Below are positions 38,001-52,993 of a DNA stretch of 64,000 nt, piece by piece. The stretch covers positions 129,229,618-129,293,617 of the forward strand of contig OU015503.1 in the NCBI GenBank assembly GCA_907164885.2. Reading direction: 5' to 3'. The notes under the pieces are model-generated. The model was given only the letters and a program-made list of their open reading frames with translations. It was not told the origin of the DNA and made no database searches. The position numbers were made by a program, and so were the translations under genes. This stretch comes from Dolomedes plantarius. Lineage: Eukaryota; Arthropoda; Arachnida; Araneae; Dolomedidae. Each line of letters opens with the position of its first letter. Within the stretch, counting starts at the first letter, position 1.

Positions 38001-41000
38001 AATTTTTCTGAAATTCTAAGAAAATTAATACAAATAACGGAAAATCGCTTTGTCCGTTAAGCACTGATGTCCCTAATGTTTAGAGGAAATGCAATAGTCT
38101 AGGAATGCAGGCATGTGCCTCTTTACACAGAAAAGAAATGCAGATGATTTTGACACACAAAATAATAAATGCAGCGTGTGTTTTCTCCGTTAAACAAGGG
38201 AAAAGAAATTTTTGTTGTCAAATTTTTAGTTCGAATTAACCGAAGTGATAAAAATTTAGTTCGAATTAATGAGATATTTTTAACATTAATTCCAATACAA
38301 GTTTTTTTGGGCCTTTGGATTAGTTCGAATTAACCGAAAGTTCGAATTAACGAGCATCCACTGTATATAGATGACAGAAGTAGTCAAACTGCAGCTCTTT
38401 ATCACCTCCGTTGTGGCTTTTGGTTCAATGATCAATTTATGGAATAATTTATACAGGAATGTCGGTTAAATTGATCTGAGGATTTTTAAAATAAACAATA
38501 CTCAGTGTTTGTCAGTTCATTAATAAACTCCTTCCAGAGGTCAGTGTGTAGGGGAAGGTGCAAACACTCCAGATGTTGCCCCTGGGAGGGCTCAATCCAA
38601 ATGGAGGTGTCACCAAGGGAGCCATGTTGACTCACCTGTAGGGTGCTTCCTCATAAAAAGTAGTCAACAATTTCTGCAGTATACAGTATGTGAATATCTC
38701 AGGATAAGTGCCTCTGCATTAGCGAAACCAGTGATTGTTTTTGTTTCTACATTGTTCATTGCTTGAAAACAGTCAAAATAGGGCACGGTGGCCCAGTTGG
38801 CAGGAGCAGCAGACCAGTGATCTGAACGTCCCTGGTTTGATGCTCGTCACTGCAAATCCACCACCGAGTTCACTAATGGTGGCCGAGGCACGTAAAATAG
38901 AGCGTGGCTACAATGTCCTCCAAGTTCTCAAATTTACCTCTGGAGGTGCGGGGTGAAGTGTACCGGTCTCGTCACTTGACTTGGTTCAAAATGACAGGTC
39001 TGATTTTCTTCGAGGTGAAGTCAGACTTCAGCTCTAGTGGTACCTCGCCTTAAAGTGAAGCTGCTTACTATCCTTCGCAAGGACCTAGGATTTGAGGACC
39101 TAGGTCCTTTGGACTTGGTGTAGACTTCCCTACACCAAGGGGATTGGAAACAACAACAAACAGTCAAAATGATCTAAAGTGATTCATTATTTTAAAAATA
39201 ATTTTTTTTAAATGGGAAAAAAATGTTGTAATTTGATTATGATTGTCTGAAAAGCAGTCTACAATCAGCCATACCCGAAATATAGGATTAGTAACATTTA
39301 AAGGTTTTTCTTACCTCTTCAACCTTACTTTTCTGCTATTGTCTTTTCTGTCACAGCTTGTTCTATCTGGACCTTGCACCAGAAAACTGAAAACCAACCA
39401 ACCTCTTCAACCATTTTGTGTGGTTTTTATTTGACTTTTGTCATAGAGCTGGAATTTCACCAAATTTTTTTAAGTTAAAATATTGTGCATCTTATCACTT
39501 GATTCAGCACACAAAATATGTTTGAAGTGCTAGCAATATTTTTTTCGCTTATAGAATATTTTTGTAGTGTGTTCCTGTTTGGTGGACCAATTTCTTTTTT
39601 TATTATTAACTGGCTTAGTATTAGAAAATTGCAAAATGTTTATACCTTATAACCATGAGATCTGATATGGAAGATATGTTATAGAATATGACATGAGAAG
39701 ATATGTTATAGAATAAAAAACTTTTGTTTAAAACAGTAGCAGGTTATAGCATGTTAAAATAATAATAAAAAAAAGATACATTACATCCAATATAGGCAGC
39801 ATGTGTTATAGATAAAAAAAAAACTTCGTTTAAAAAAATAGCAATATTCATAGCATGTTAAAATTATTTTTATAGATTGCTATTTTACCCGAATCAATTC
39901 ATTTTTTCTTGCTATAATTTTTATCAGAATTATGCTAAACAATTTTTTTAAAGTTAATAAACCACAGATTAAAGACAAATGATTTACTTGTATTTCGATT
40001 TTACCCTTCTTTCTAATGAAAATTTGTTTTTTTTTCTTTCTCAGATTTAGGAGCTCTCCCAAACGTAATAAATGGCCAAGGGGCTACACCTCTTCACGAA
40101 GCTGTCAAGCGAAAAAACTTGGATATTTTGAGAATTCTTCTATCGAGTGGTGCTAATCCAACTGTGAAAAGTGCTAGCGGGTTTGTAGTTTACTTTGCTA
40201 CTTGTTTCTGTTTCGATTGCATTGTTGCAGCAAGGTCCTCAAAAGTCCTGAAGCAGTTTAGGTTTTTAAGGGCCTTTAAAATTTTTTTTAAATATTTATT
40301 TTTGTCTTCAATGCCCTTGAAATTTTTTCATTTGCTTTTACTTTCCTGTTCTTGAAAAGTACAGCACATTGAATGGCCTAATAAAAGATTGACTGACTTA
40401 TCACTGTATCTCTGTAACCATAAGGCCTATGAAGCTGAAATTTCTTAGGCCATAGGTCTCACTAAGAAATCTTAAAAAAAAAATATAAATTTTATATGGG
40501 TTAAAACAAAACAAAACACTGTCTGACATCACTATTTCTCCTGAACTGTAAAAGGCCTGAGAAGCAGAAAATTTGCTTTGTGGTTCTACTTTGGCCTTAG
40601 ATGCTCACTAAGAAAGATTTTAAAAAATATTCAAACTTTAAGGGGTTTTAAACAGGGGCGAGCTTGAGGTAGCATATTGGCTTTCAGTGCTAAGGGTACT
40701 TCGATCAAATCCTGACAACCATTAAATACCTCTGTGTCTAGGCCGGATATAGGCACATAAAATGCATAGACCGGAAAGTCCATTTATGAGGTCAGAAAGG
40801 GATTCCCCCAAATGCTGTCCTTGGGGATGCTCAATCAAAATTGTGGTAGCAACTAGTTAAGTCATACTCCGACCTTTTGTGGTGCTATTTTCAACTGGAA
40901 ACACACCCACTGGCCCGCTAGCCTATATGGACTTGCTCTAGAATAAATACTTGCCTGCAACAACAACAATTCTGAAAGAACAGCAACAAAATTGAAGCTT

Positions 41001-41384
41001 AAATCCTCCAAAGTTAAAAAAAAAATTCTAACACCTATATTTAATGTCAGGTCACAGTTGTTAAATGGTATGGTGACCTTCTGAGGAATTGACTTCTTTA
41101 CTGCTACAGTTAACCTTTTCCTTACTTGGGATAGCATGTATCCCAAGAATGCGAGCCCAAGAATGAATATATATATATACACATATATATATATATGTGT
41201 ATATGTATATATATGTATATATTATATATATATATATATATAAAATATATATATAATGTATATATATATGTATATGTGTATATGTATATATATATATGTA
41301 TATGTGTATATGTATATATATATATGTATATATATATATGTATATATATACATATATATACATATATATGTATATATATATATG

Positions 41385-41416
<32 letters not shown>

Positions 41417-44400
41417 GATATATATATGTACAGTGGAATCTCGATCGATCATTTCCCAAATAATCGTTTTCCATGTGTTGTTTTTTTCACCCAGTCCCGA
41501 CGATCATATTGCTTTGTTATGTTTCTGCATCCGTCGTTTTCCCGCATTTATCGTTCAGTTCAATTGATCCCTTCAAAAACGATAGATCGAGATTCCACTG
41601 TATATATATATATGTTTATGTATATACATATATATATATATGTATGTATGTATATATAAGGGTTGTAAATAAAGTTGTGGCAACGTCGCCCAGAAAGTCG
41701 TAGAACATCCGGTATGCTTAAACAGGATATCGGAGGAGTGAGGTGGAGCTGTAGTCGATGTGTAAAATGCATAAAACCGTAGATCCAGTAGAAGGGATAG
41801 TTGCTGCATGACGTTGAAGTGGACAGTGTCGTCTCTACCGCTCTAAACCATGTTTGCAAAAAGTGATCAGTGGTCGGGGATTAAAATCAAGGCTGCCCAT
41901 TTCTACAGCACCATCTGCACCCAGGAGTTGTTGGAACACCCTCCATACTCCCCTGGCACCACCTCTTTCCTAAGTTGAAAGAACCCCTTCGAGGCATCAT
42001 ATTTTCCTGATGTGCTGTCTGTGATGCGAGCATTAGGACGCTCCGTCGCTGACACCAACACACGATACCTTGCCAACGGTATCCTACGGCTTCCTGACAT
42101 CTGGCAAAAGGTACATGACTCTACTGGTGATTATATTGAAGGAATGTAATGTAATTTTGTTTGCACGTACATTAAAAAATGTTTTACGAGTTTGTTGCCA
42201 TTACTTTATTTACAACCCTCTCGTGTGTGTATATATATGTATATATAAATAAAAACCCCTTAATGCCCGTTCTTACAAAGGGGTATGAAATTTCCTGTTC
42301 TAAAGAGGGAATCTGAAAAATGCGCCCCATTAGCTAGAGGTTAATTTAAATTAAATGATCTCAGTGACATAATAGATGTTAGTAATGTATTTAGGTAGTA
42401 TTTAATATGTATATACAATCTACTCTAAAATGATTTCATGTTTTTATTATGTATTTTCCTTATCCATTTAGGAAATATTTTGGGAAAACACCTTTAGATC
42501 TTGCAGAAGTTAATAAGGACATTTCAGACCTTCTGGCTGAGTATGTTCCAAATGATTCGGAATCTGAAAAAAATGGTAAGTTTAATATGTATATATTGTG
42601 CTTTTCATAAAACTACAATTTTGTCGATAGGGTTATGCACAGAAATTCAGTGCTTGTTTAGAATATTAATTTTTTTTGTAGGGTATTGCGGTCAATAGAA
42701 AGTTTAGACTAGTTATCCAGTATGTGTTTTTCCTGCACAGCAGTTATATTATAACTTTTATATAAATGTCTCAGACTGTGACATCTGCGATTCCAATTGG
42801 TCAAGTAGCATCAGCCTGTGCTGTATTAGCTAAGCATATGCAAATTGTGTACCATAATATTTGCTTTATGACTTTTGCGCATTTATTTTCAGTTAATGTT
42901 GCTGCCAGCTCATGGATGTAATTTGTGCTATAATGAGCTCAGTTAGGTGTGCAGCACAAAATGTGAACATGTGTGGCAAAGAGAGCTTTCTGAACAAAAT
43001 TTGAGGTTTGACCGGTCTGTTCATATATGAATGTTTAAGTCAGGTGGTGTATATATTTATATTTAAGTATATGTATGAGCATATATATATATGTATATAT
43101 ATTTTATACATATATATATTACAATTACAATTCTAGAAGGCTTCCAACTAGGCAATAAACTTGGAAAGCATTTTCTTATACATGATGACAATGTTGAACG
43201 AGCTGTGCCACTCCGACGCGAGTTAAAAATAATTATGGTACATTTTAAAGAATCATATAAAGAACTAACAAAACAAAATCACAGCATCTGATCATTGAAT
43301 TTGCATTGAAAACCAGTGTAACAAAAGGAGCTCAAGATGTTAATTTTATTCAAGATTCACTTGTAGATATATTGGCATTCAATATTTCCAGTGACGAGGG
43401 GTTTTTTGCCACCAAAAAAACAATAGAAAATAGGCTTGTTTATTGTCTAGGAGTGACACTGACTGAATGATTATGTTATATGTATGTATGTATAAATAAA
43501 AAATAAATTCAGTTTATTTTTAACCACTTGCAACTGCTGCACATTTTGTTTCCTGATTGACTGATTGTGCTACAGATTTTTTTCTTCAGCTGGTAACAGT
43601 AGTTAACCCTTTCAGGGGCAACAACCTCCACCATTTGCACAGTGCAGATTTTTTTTCAACTTTTTTTAACCTTAAAAAATCTTGAAAAATTTTCCAATTA
43701 AATATTAGAAAATATGTTTACTTCTTTAAACTGATAACAGATGGCAGCACTAACTATTTTTCTGATCATTTCACTGCAAGTGAAAAGAAGACTAGATTTA
43801 GGTGTTTGCACTGTGTGAACGGCGACCCTGAAAGAGTTTAAACAATGAAATTTAAAGCATACACAAACATGAATATATGATACAACAAAATTTGTGTTAT
43901 TTCATCGGGGTAAATGGCTGTAAATTTTCTTCTTTTGTCTCTTTGCAGTTCCTAATGATGTTACAGTATTAGACAATACGTCGCAAATAATAGAGAAAGA
44001 ACTCTCCGAGTCTCTACAGTCTTTATCCACTGCCTCGGAACTGTCTATCAAACCAAACCTGGCATCCTATGTTCCCCAGGTAAGTGTGAGGTTTAAAGAT
44101 TTTCTTTTCAGAAATGCATTGAAATCTTGATTAGTCATCTGTAATTAGAATTAAAATACATAATTACATGAAAAATTGTTGCTATAGTTCATAACTTTTT
44201 TAGGAAATACATAAATCTTTGTTATTTTAACCCTGTTACACATACATACCGTTAAATGTTATTTTAGTTTTGTTGCATTTTATTCCTATAACAGGAAATC
44301 ATGAATACTTTTCAAAAAAGATTTATCTGATGACTGAGTTATCTTTTGTATTGTTTTTTGTAATATTGATGTATATAAGTAATTTTTTTCTAAGAAAATA

Positions 44401-47400
44401 TCTAACGATAGCTCATGCATTTTGAATTAGTTTAAAATTGAGTGGTTTAAGTACAGTGAGGTCCCGATAATTTGAACTTCGGTAATCTGAAAGTCCACTT
44501 AATCCGAATACATCACATGCTGATATAATTTGGCCAATCTGAATTGGCACGTGGCCTAGTTGGAAACTAGAAGGCATGAGGTATTTGCATAAAAGTTACG
44601 ATATCGTTGCCATGCAGGTAAAACATATACTAGTTAAGCATATTAATTTAATCCCATTTAAACTTCGTTTTTTATTACCGCAATATCTAACAAGATGGTA
44701 TGCTTTTTGCTAACACACTTCAGTATCTTTTACTGTTCATTAGCCACAAATGGCTGTACTATAAGTTAAACACCTTACGTTCTTGCCTAACTCACTTTAC
44801 TCAAATTTGTTTAACATTGTAATTGTTTTTAATGACTTGCATGTATTTTCTAATTGACAGCCAGTGAATGTCCCTTCATTTTTGTTTTCGCCTCTACCCC
44901 TGATTACGGACAGTAAATTACATCTACTGTGGCCCCAGCCGCAGAAGATAGTCCAGACGGATGGACCATTTTTTAAGCTTGAAGCAAGATATTCTGTGCA
45001 TATTGTGAGAGACAGTATGGACAGTAAGTAATGCTTTTAAAAATATCATTAAATGACCATTTCATATCTATGTACCATAAGATGCACCAGACGATATGAC
45101 ACACCTGAAATTAATTTTAGAAAAGACAATTTTGTATTTTGTTAGGTATATATAGATACAGTACAACCTCCCAAATCCGGAATCGTTCAGGACACGGCAG
45201 TTCCGGATTTGGGAATTTTATGGATTTGAGAGGTTTTTAAATAACACTACAAAATTTTAGGAGAAAATATAAACATTCTTAAAAAAAAAAAATCTTAAAC
45301 TGGTTTCATTATATAATTAACCTAAATACAGAACATATAATTACATTATAATTTAAACATTTCAGTCAATAATGTCTGTTGCTTTAATTTCAGCTTATTA
45401 AAAATTATTTCTTCTTAAGTCCTATATAGTGCCATAATTTCATGTTCCGAGATAAAATTCCGGTGTTCTAAGCCTAATATTGTTTTATCTAATGATTTTA
45501 TCAAGTCTTCTGTTGACATTCTTTCGTTTTCAGGGCATTCTGAATCACTTTTACGATTGCTGTCATCATAACCTTTGTTATTTACCATACTACCAATAAT
45601 TTCAGAATCGCGCAGAGAACCAACAATCGGCACATTTTCGTCGATGTCTAAAACTTCCTGTTTTTCTATTTTATCCAAGTTAATGTTGCCTTTATTTGCA
45701 CATTACTAATTCTGCTATTTCAGCTTCTTTCCCAGACACTTGAAAGCCTTTAAAATTGCTGCTGTCACTTTCTTGAAAGAAAACACATTTTTTTACCGAT
45801 CATTTTCGTAGCGACATCTATCGGTAAAATAGAAAAGTAAAATTGGCCATTTATTAAAACGTTCCGGATTTGAGATGTCCAGACTTGGGAGGTTGTATTG
45901 TATTTTCAATTTATTACTTAAGATAAATATATATATGATAAATATCAATTATATATGTAAAATATAATATATGTAATAAAATATTCATTTTATTTTGATG
46001 TTATCTTTGGACCATAAGAGGCACCCCAACTTGAAGTTCATTTTATATGAAAAGGTATGTCTTGTGGTCTGAAAAATATTGTATATAAAAGGCTAACACT
46101 GTTCCATTGCTGGCATTGCTATTTTGGTATCACGAATCTATTTTTCTTAATATCATGAGAAAGCCATATTGGGGGATAACACAAATAATGTAAATAATTC
46201 AACATGAAATAAAACGTATAAAGAGGGCATAGACTGCCAAACAAATTAACAGAACACCTACTCTAGCATTGAAAATTTTAACTTTTCAATAAAAGATTGC
46301 GCAGTTGCAACAGATCCTCGTATTGAAAACGGCCAAATATAGCTAAAAGTAAAAAATTCAACAAAGCTAGATAATTATTAGCAGGAAGAATGTATGTTGG
46401 GATACTCCCCACTTTCGATCTTTCCAATTTTGGAAATTAAACTTTATGTAGTTTCTCCCATACAGTGTACAAGGTACAAGCTTCAGGAATGATGTAATGT
46501 AACTGTTTCATTACGATTGCAAATTGTGATGTTCATTTGCTATCGCTAATTGTGATGTTTAAATTTAATATTTCTAATTTTCAATGTTTATACTAATTGT
46601 TATTTATTGTAAGTGTATTTTTGTGACAATTATATTGATGTTTATTTGGCATAAACTTTTTCTGTTTTCTGCACATGTAATTACGTTTATGCAAATCGAG
46701 CCAGATGCACACTTGGTTTTTTGAATGTTTTTAACATGCTGGCTTTACTTAGCTTTTGGGATCAGTCGGAGCATTGTGTTAAGCAGTAAGCTATTGTCGA
46801 CGCTCGATGTTATTTCGAGTTTTTTTTTTTTTTTGTGGTGGCCTATCTTTTAAAAGAGAAAATAAATCTATGTTTTGTTTTTAAGAAAGGCTGCTTCTTT
46901 TACTTGCTGCTGCTTCAGCATTCTGCGATAATGCTTTTAAAATATCTACCATATCTTATTGTTTTAAATCAGACAATTGAATCGGACAAATCAGACAATT
47001 TTGTCAACAATGTAGACAAAAAAATAAACAGAAATCACGTACCATAATGCAAGATTCTGTAGCAGTAAAAGAACTAAACCAATATAATGAGGCAACCGAC
47101 TGGTCTTGTCATCAGGAGGCCTAACCAAATGAGTTACCTCAAGGGGGAACTTTCTGAATAGGATGCAAGTCTAACCAAAAGACGTCCCAAGATCCCCATA
47201 GAAACAGATAGTCAAATCAAATGAAAATGAAAATGAACAGACATCCTGCACTTAGGGCTCAATGCACCATAAGTTTATATTTTAACCTGAAAAGCAAGGA
47301 ATTCATTAGAATAACCTGCTTATTACACGAGGAACCCCAGGTGCTCCCTCATCTTAACTTGAAATAAATTAAAACGTTAATAGAAGTTCAGTTAAAATCG

Positions 47401-50400
47401 GAAAATTGTAGAAAACTTTTAAGAAAGCTGGTTTTTCCCCGTTTATTCAAACTGTGAAACTGAAGATTCCGATTGTGCCTTTATCCTTAACGTAGTTTTT
47501 ACCAATGATATGATCCATCACAAAAATTTGATGCTATACTTTTTTCTCATTTTATTTATATTATATTTATTTTTCTAATTGTATAACCTCTGAATACTAC
47601 TCAAACATCGATTCTATTGTTATTCAACTTTAAAAAATCAATGTTTCATACTTTAATGACCGTCCAGCAGTCAGTGCACTGAGGAGGGCCCTAACTGAAT
47701 TCAATTTGTGCCCCCCCCCCCCCAAAAAAAAAAAAAATAAATAAAAATTAGAAGCACGCTACGCCTATGAAACAATTTGAGATAATTTAGTTTGGGTTTT
47801 TTCTTTACCTTTATGTGGTGACAAATTGGAAATTCGTGTACTACAATTAATAGCCTCTGCCCAGAGTTGTAAAGGAAGTTGACTCTCATATCATAATGCT
47901 CTAGCTCTGTCTAATAAAACTCGATTAGCCCTCTCGGCTTTTCCAGTACTTTCAGTATTGTATAGTACAGATTTTTCATGGTATATACCTGAATTAGCAA
48001 GAAAATGATCTAATTGCTGATTTCCAAACACAATTAGATGAGGGTGCTATCCTCCATTAGATTTGCCTCATTTTAAACTGTTTTAGAATTCCCAGGAAAT
48101 GACAGGTGTTATTTTAGTACATTATCTCCTCCTTTATCCGATAAAAATCTTCTCAATCAATGGAAAACTGTTATTTTAGAAATCTTATTTTTTATATATG
48201 TATATCGAAATAAATTGGCATGCAATTTTTTAATAAATTATGTAGGTATTATTTTAGATAAAGATTTCAGAATTTTTTTTCTACTTGGATAATCTGGGCT
48301 ACATTGTACAATGTGTAAGCCATTTTATAATGAAATAGAAAGTGATAACAAATTTGCTCTTGGATGTAATGCACTAAAAAAAATAAGATGCAAAGAGACC
48401 TGTGACTGAGGAAACCTTATCTTAATTTTTTAAAATTATGTAATTATAACTATTAGTTATTAGTATTATAAAAATATACTAATAACTATTAGTTATTAGT
48501 ATTATAAAGGGATTGTTTTTGTTTATAAATGTGGTATTTAATTGAAAAAGTGAATATTATTGAAAAAAAATTTCCTTTATCACAAATTGTGTATTTATTT
48601 GTATAGGTAATATAAATAGTTAATGAATCAATATGGTCTCATTATGTACTTTGAACATTTGAATTTGCATTTTAATGTCCTTTAGGTATTAGTTCAGTTT
48701 TGAATACGTGGAATACTTACATAAAGAGCTTCGAACTCTCTGGTGCTGAATTTGTGATAGAAGATGTTGTCGAGCCCCAGACTGTGTATGGTGGAAATAT
48801 TTTATGTCACGTCAATGCCAATTTGTTTCCTAGGAAAGAGAGTTATAAATTGATTGTGACTGCTGAACAAGTAAGTTTCTTCCTCATTTTATGCTTTTCT
48901 TTTATCCAGGGCTGGTCCCATAGTTGAGGTGACCGCCTCAGGCACCAAATTGAAACAGTTGCCAAAATGAGACAGTCAAAATAAGAAATTTTTAACAAGT
49001 AATGTAAAAATGCTAATAGCTTAATCTGATAGTATGATTAAATTCTTAAAAACACTCACTTAGGAACGAATGTGTAAACCTGGGGTTCCCAACCTTTTTC
49101 CTACACCGACCCCTTTTAAAAGATTGCTTTTCTTCGACTCCCCTCACATTTTTCTCTATATACAGCATTTCACTTAATTATAATACTAATAATTGCTCAC
49201 AAAACACTTAAAGATAACAATTTGACTAAGAATATGAACAAAAAGTTAGAAAAAGTGGTTCATTAGGTTTGTGTTTTATTATATTTGTACTATTTTCATT
49301 TTTAATTTCAGTACAAGATTTTATAAACACAGATTGTAATTGCACAAAAGTTCAATTTCAATTAATGTGGTGGTTGTGCTTGATGCATTGATAAATTTTT
49401 CTTAATGTTTGGCCTGAAATTTCTTATTGTATAGTCACAATAATTAACATAACAATTATAAATACAGTGATCAGTGGTTATAAGAATCAATATTGCAAAA
49501 ACAAAAACAAATGTATTATTTCCATGTTAAAATTTTTGCTTTAAAGAATCAATCCACCGGTTTTAAGAATCAGCATACACTCTTCGCTGTCCTTTCATTT
49601 TTCCAAAAAAGCCACTTAAACCTTCAAAAGGCACGAAGTTCTTTCTTTATGTTTTTCAAAGAAAGAGTGATAAGATGGGATGGAATACAGTTGTAAAATG
49701 CGTTCCTTTCTTTGTTAGACATAATTCCCCTTTACATATTTCCCCTTAAATGCTTTAGCACATCACTGTCCTATTAGCTTGGCCCGTGGGCATCTTTACA
49801 TGTCCAGGTCCAATTTCACTTTTCTCCACTGGCAAACAAAGACATGGACTCTTTTTTCCCACCTCCCACATCCTGGTTGTGGCTTCCTGGACACTGAAAC
49901 ACATAAATCTTCGAAGTGTCCACTATGACTTAGGCAAACATGACATTAGTAGATTCAGCACGTTATCAAACCATGAAACATAAGCTAGAAGGCGAATCTT
50001 TGTCTGAGACTATTGGTATTGAAAGAGGTATAAACAGCCTCATGAAAACTCCATTACATCAAACTACCATAGAAAACTTTTACTTGCTCCCTTCCTGTAG
50101 TTGAAATGTTAAAACTGTTAAGCAGGTATGTTGTAACAAATATTGGATTATTTTCTTCTCTTACTGTAATTATGTGTATCTACTTATAAGTCTAGAAATT
50201 AAGATGTATTTTTAAAATTATAAAAAATAATTTTAATAAAAGATAACATAAATTAAAGAGTATTTTATGGTAAATTATCTCATATATGTATATATAGGTG
50301 TGTGTGTGGGCTTGTCCAAAAACCCAAATTTCGGCTATAAGAATCAACCGCTTATAAGAATCAAAAACAGTAATAACAAACGTGATTCTTATAAGCGGAA

Positions 50401-52116
50401 ATCACTATATATTTATACATATTAAAACAGATATTAACTAATAATTACATTCCTAAAAAATTAAATTTTAATACAGAAAAATTTATCGACCCCCAATATA
50501 CCCCTGGAATACTATAGACCCTTTTTAAACTTCCATCAACCCCCAAGGGGTCTACCTGGACCCCGTTGGGAATCCCTGGTTTAAACTATTTTTTATAAAA
50601 TATTGTATTTGAGATCAGGAGAAATAAATTTTGAATGCCTATTTCCAAATGCTTTTGTAGTTCTAAGAATTCTAACACTGCCTATCACTGTAGCAGCAGC
50701 CGAGTGCTGTTTTTCTATACTAAAAACTTTTAAAGAATTATTTAAGAACAACTCAGGAACAATTGAATAATCTGGCAATCATTTCTATAGAAAAGTAGTT
50801 TGAAAAACAATTAATTATGGAGATGCAATGGAATAATTTGATGCAATAAAGGCTCGAAGAATGATTTAGAAATTTGTTTTTATTACATAACAAATTATAT
50901 CCAAATTTATTTACTTTTCTGTTTTTTTTTTTAAAGTTCTGTCATTTAATTTTTTAAAAATAAATAAAACTTTTTAGAATACATATTTTTTTCCAAAATG
51001 TTTGTTATTCTATCAAGTAGACTGTTTCTTATAGAGATATATTCATTACTAAGAGTTTCTGTAAAAATTTGAAAAGATGCCATTTTTAAAACTTGCCTTA
51101 GGTTCCACAATGGATTGATCCGGCCTTATCTTTTATCAACGAACTAGAATTATCCTTCAAGAGTGTTTAATTGAATTGATCATTTTGAAAAGGAGTCATC
51201 TCCACTTTTATAGAACTTTTCTGTCCCCCCCCCCCCCAAAAAAAAAAAAAAAAAAAAAAGTTTCCAAAAATATTAACAAATTATATTTTTGCAGCAGGAT
51301 TGATGCCTTATAAACATAATAAATACTAAATTTAGTCTTAACTAATAAATGCATGAAGGTGAGTCTCACCTTGCTTCTCATGAAAAATTTTTAAAAATGG
51401 AGATGACTCCTTTTCAAAATGACAGATTCAATTGATTAAACTAATTGGAGCCTCCTATTCATTAGGAACTGTAAAGCTTTAAGTTAGGACTGGGAATGTT
51501 GAACCTGTGTTTTTCTCATGTGAAACTGCATAATTCCTGATAGCTGGAATAAATGTTTTGCAGGTCCGCATTTTGGCATCCGATATACTAGGTCTCCATT
51601 ATGCTCTATGTACATTAGGCCAACTGCTTTACCTGTATAGCGAAGATAACGAACTACCTTCATTATTTGTAAGTATAAAGCTGCCCTTTTAGTTCTATTG
51701 GATGGCCACTGTATGTTTTCCTGTAGCTATATGTTAAAATATTCATTTATAGATTCATGATTGGCCTCAACTTCAACATAGAGCTGTGTTGTTAGATTTA
51801 ACAATGGGTGTACGAAAACCGTCAATGGTAAGAACTTTGCTCTCTTGCTTAATACTTGCTTTACATGCCTTTTTTGATGCATGAGATTGTTTTATGTGCT
51901 CCAAAGAGGTTGTTCGGGGCTAGAGACAAGTCCTGCTGTGGCCACAGGTGTTTGTAGCTCTTTTAATTGATTTCCCAAAGAGACAATATTAACCTTTAGC
52001 TTACGGGGCCCATTTTTTCGATTCTCCCTTTAGAATGGGAAATTTCCTAACCCCTTTGTAAGGATGGCCATTAAGGTATATATGGATATGTATGTATATA
52101 TAGTATGTATGTATGT

Positions 52117-52150
<34 letters not shown>

Positions 52151-52151
52151 G

Positions 52152-52214
<63 letters not shown>

Positions 52215-52940
52215 ATATATAATAGTTTCTCCTTAAACGCTTTATCATAACACTGTCCTATTAGCACGTTCCCAGGGGCATCTCTACCCGTCCAGGTCCA
52301 ATTTCACTTTTCTCCACTGTCAAAAAAAGACAGGGAAACTTTTTTCCCCCCTCCAACATCCTGGTTGCGGCTTCCACTATCACTTATGCAAACGTGACAT
52401 TAGATTCAGCATGTTATCAAACCGTGAAACGTAAGCTAGAAGGTGAATCTTGGTCTGAGACTATTGGTATTGAAAGAGGTATAAACAGCCTCCTGAAAAC
52501 TTCATTATGTCAAACTACCATAGAAAACTTTTTCTTGCACCCTTCCTGTAGTTGAAATGTTAAACTGTTAAGCAGGTATGTTGTAACAGATATTGGATTT
52601 TTTTCTTCTCTTATTATAATCATATGTATCTACTTATAGGTCAAGAAATTAAGTTGTATTTTTAAAATTATAAACAATAATTTTAATAAAAGATAATTAA
52701 CGTAAATTAAAACGTATTTTATGGTAAATTATCTAATATATGTATATATAGATGTGTGTGTGCCTAACCAAAAACCTAAATTTCGGCTATAAGAATCAAC
52801 CGCTTATAAGAATCAAAAAAAGTAATAACAAACGTGATTCTTATAAGCGGTATATATGTATGTATGTATATATATGTATGTATGTATGTATATATATGTA
52901 TGTATGTATATGTATATATATATATATATATATAAAAATG

Positions 52941-52993
<53 letters not shown>

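Larger units (their letters stand above)
36636..38363 (-). mobile_element. pogo/Tigger-like element, 1.7 kb, inserted in a Helitron
   Basis: TA|CAGTGGACGCTCGTTAATTCG on the left mirrors CGAATTAACGAGCATCCACTG|TA on the right. The interior encodes a truncated CENP-B-like transposase (minus) and carries a 183-bp SINE. TA duplication and nested position are both clear. Confidence 0.85.
24087..40044. other. Intron 4: 16 kb, holds the gypsy element and many other insertions
   Basis: No host coding sequence seen. Contents are listed as separate features; 39420-40044 is AT-rich with nothing recognised. Confidence 0.6.
40181..42471. other. Intron 5: SINE, microsatellite, two small DNA transposons
   Basis: No host coding sequence; contents are listed separately. 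42220-42471 shows nothing recognised. Confidence 0.55.
45024..48685. other. Intron 8: pogo element, solo LTR and copia fragment
   Basis: Named pieces are listed separately. 47010-47700 and 48060-48685 show no gene. A C-tract then A-tract lies at 47708-47736. Confidence 0.5.
48871..51563. other. Intron 9: hAT element with a nested pogo, plus a foldback repeat
   Basis: 48871-49079 and 50579-51167 contain no gene. Elements are listed separately. Confidence 0.5.

Noticed and set aside
41061..41659. Long Tyr-Ile-rich ORFs in several frames
   Set aside because: They are translations of a (TA)n microsatellite; the same happens at 16858-17163, 52001-53108 and 55225-55469.
43091..43291. P-element/THAP9-like ORF
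   Set aside because: '[13 protein letters not shown]' is suggestive, but only about 50 residues with no second motif; chance similarity is possible.
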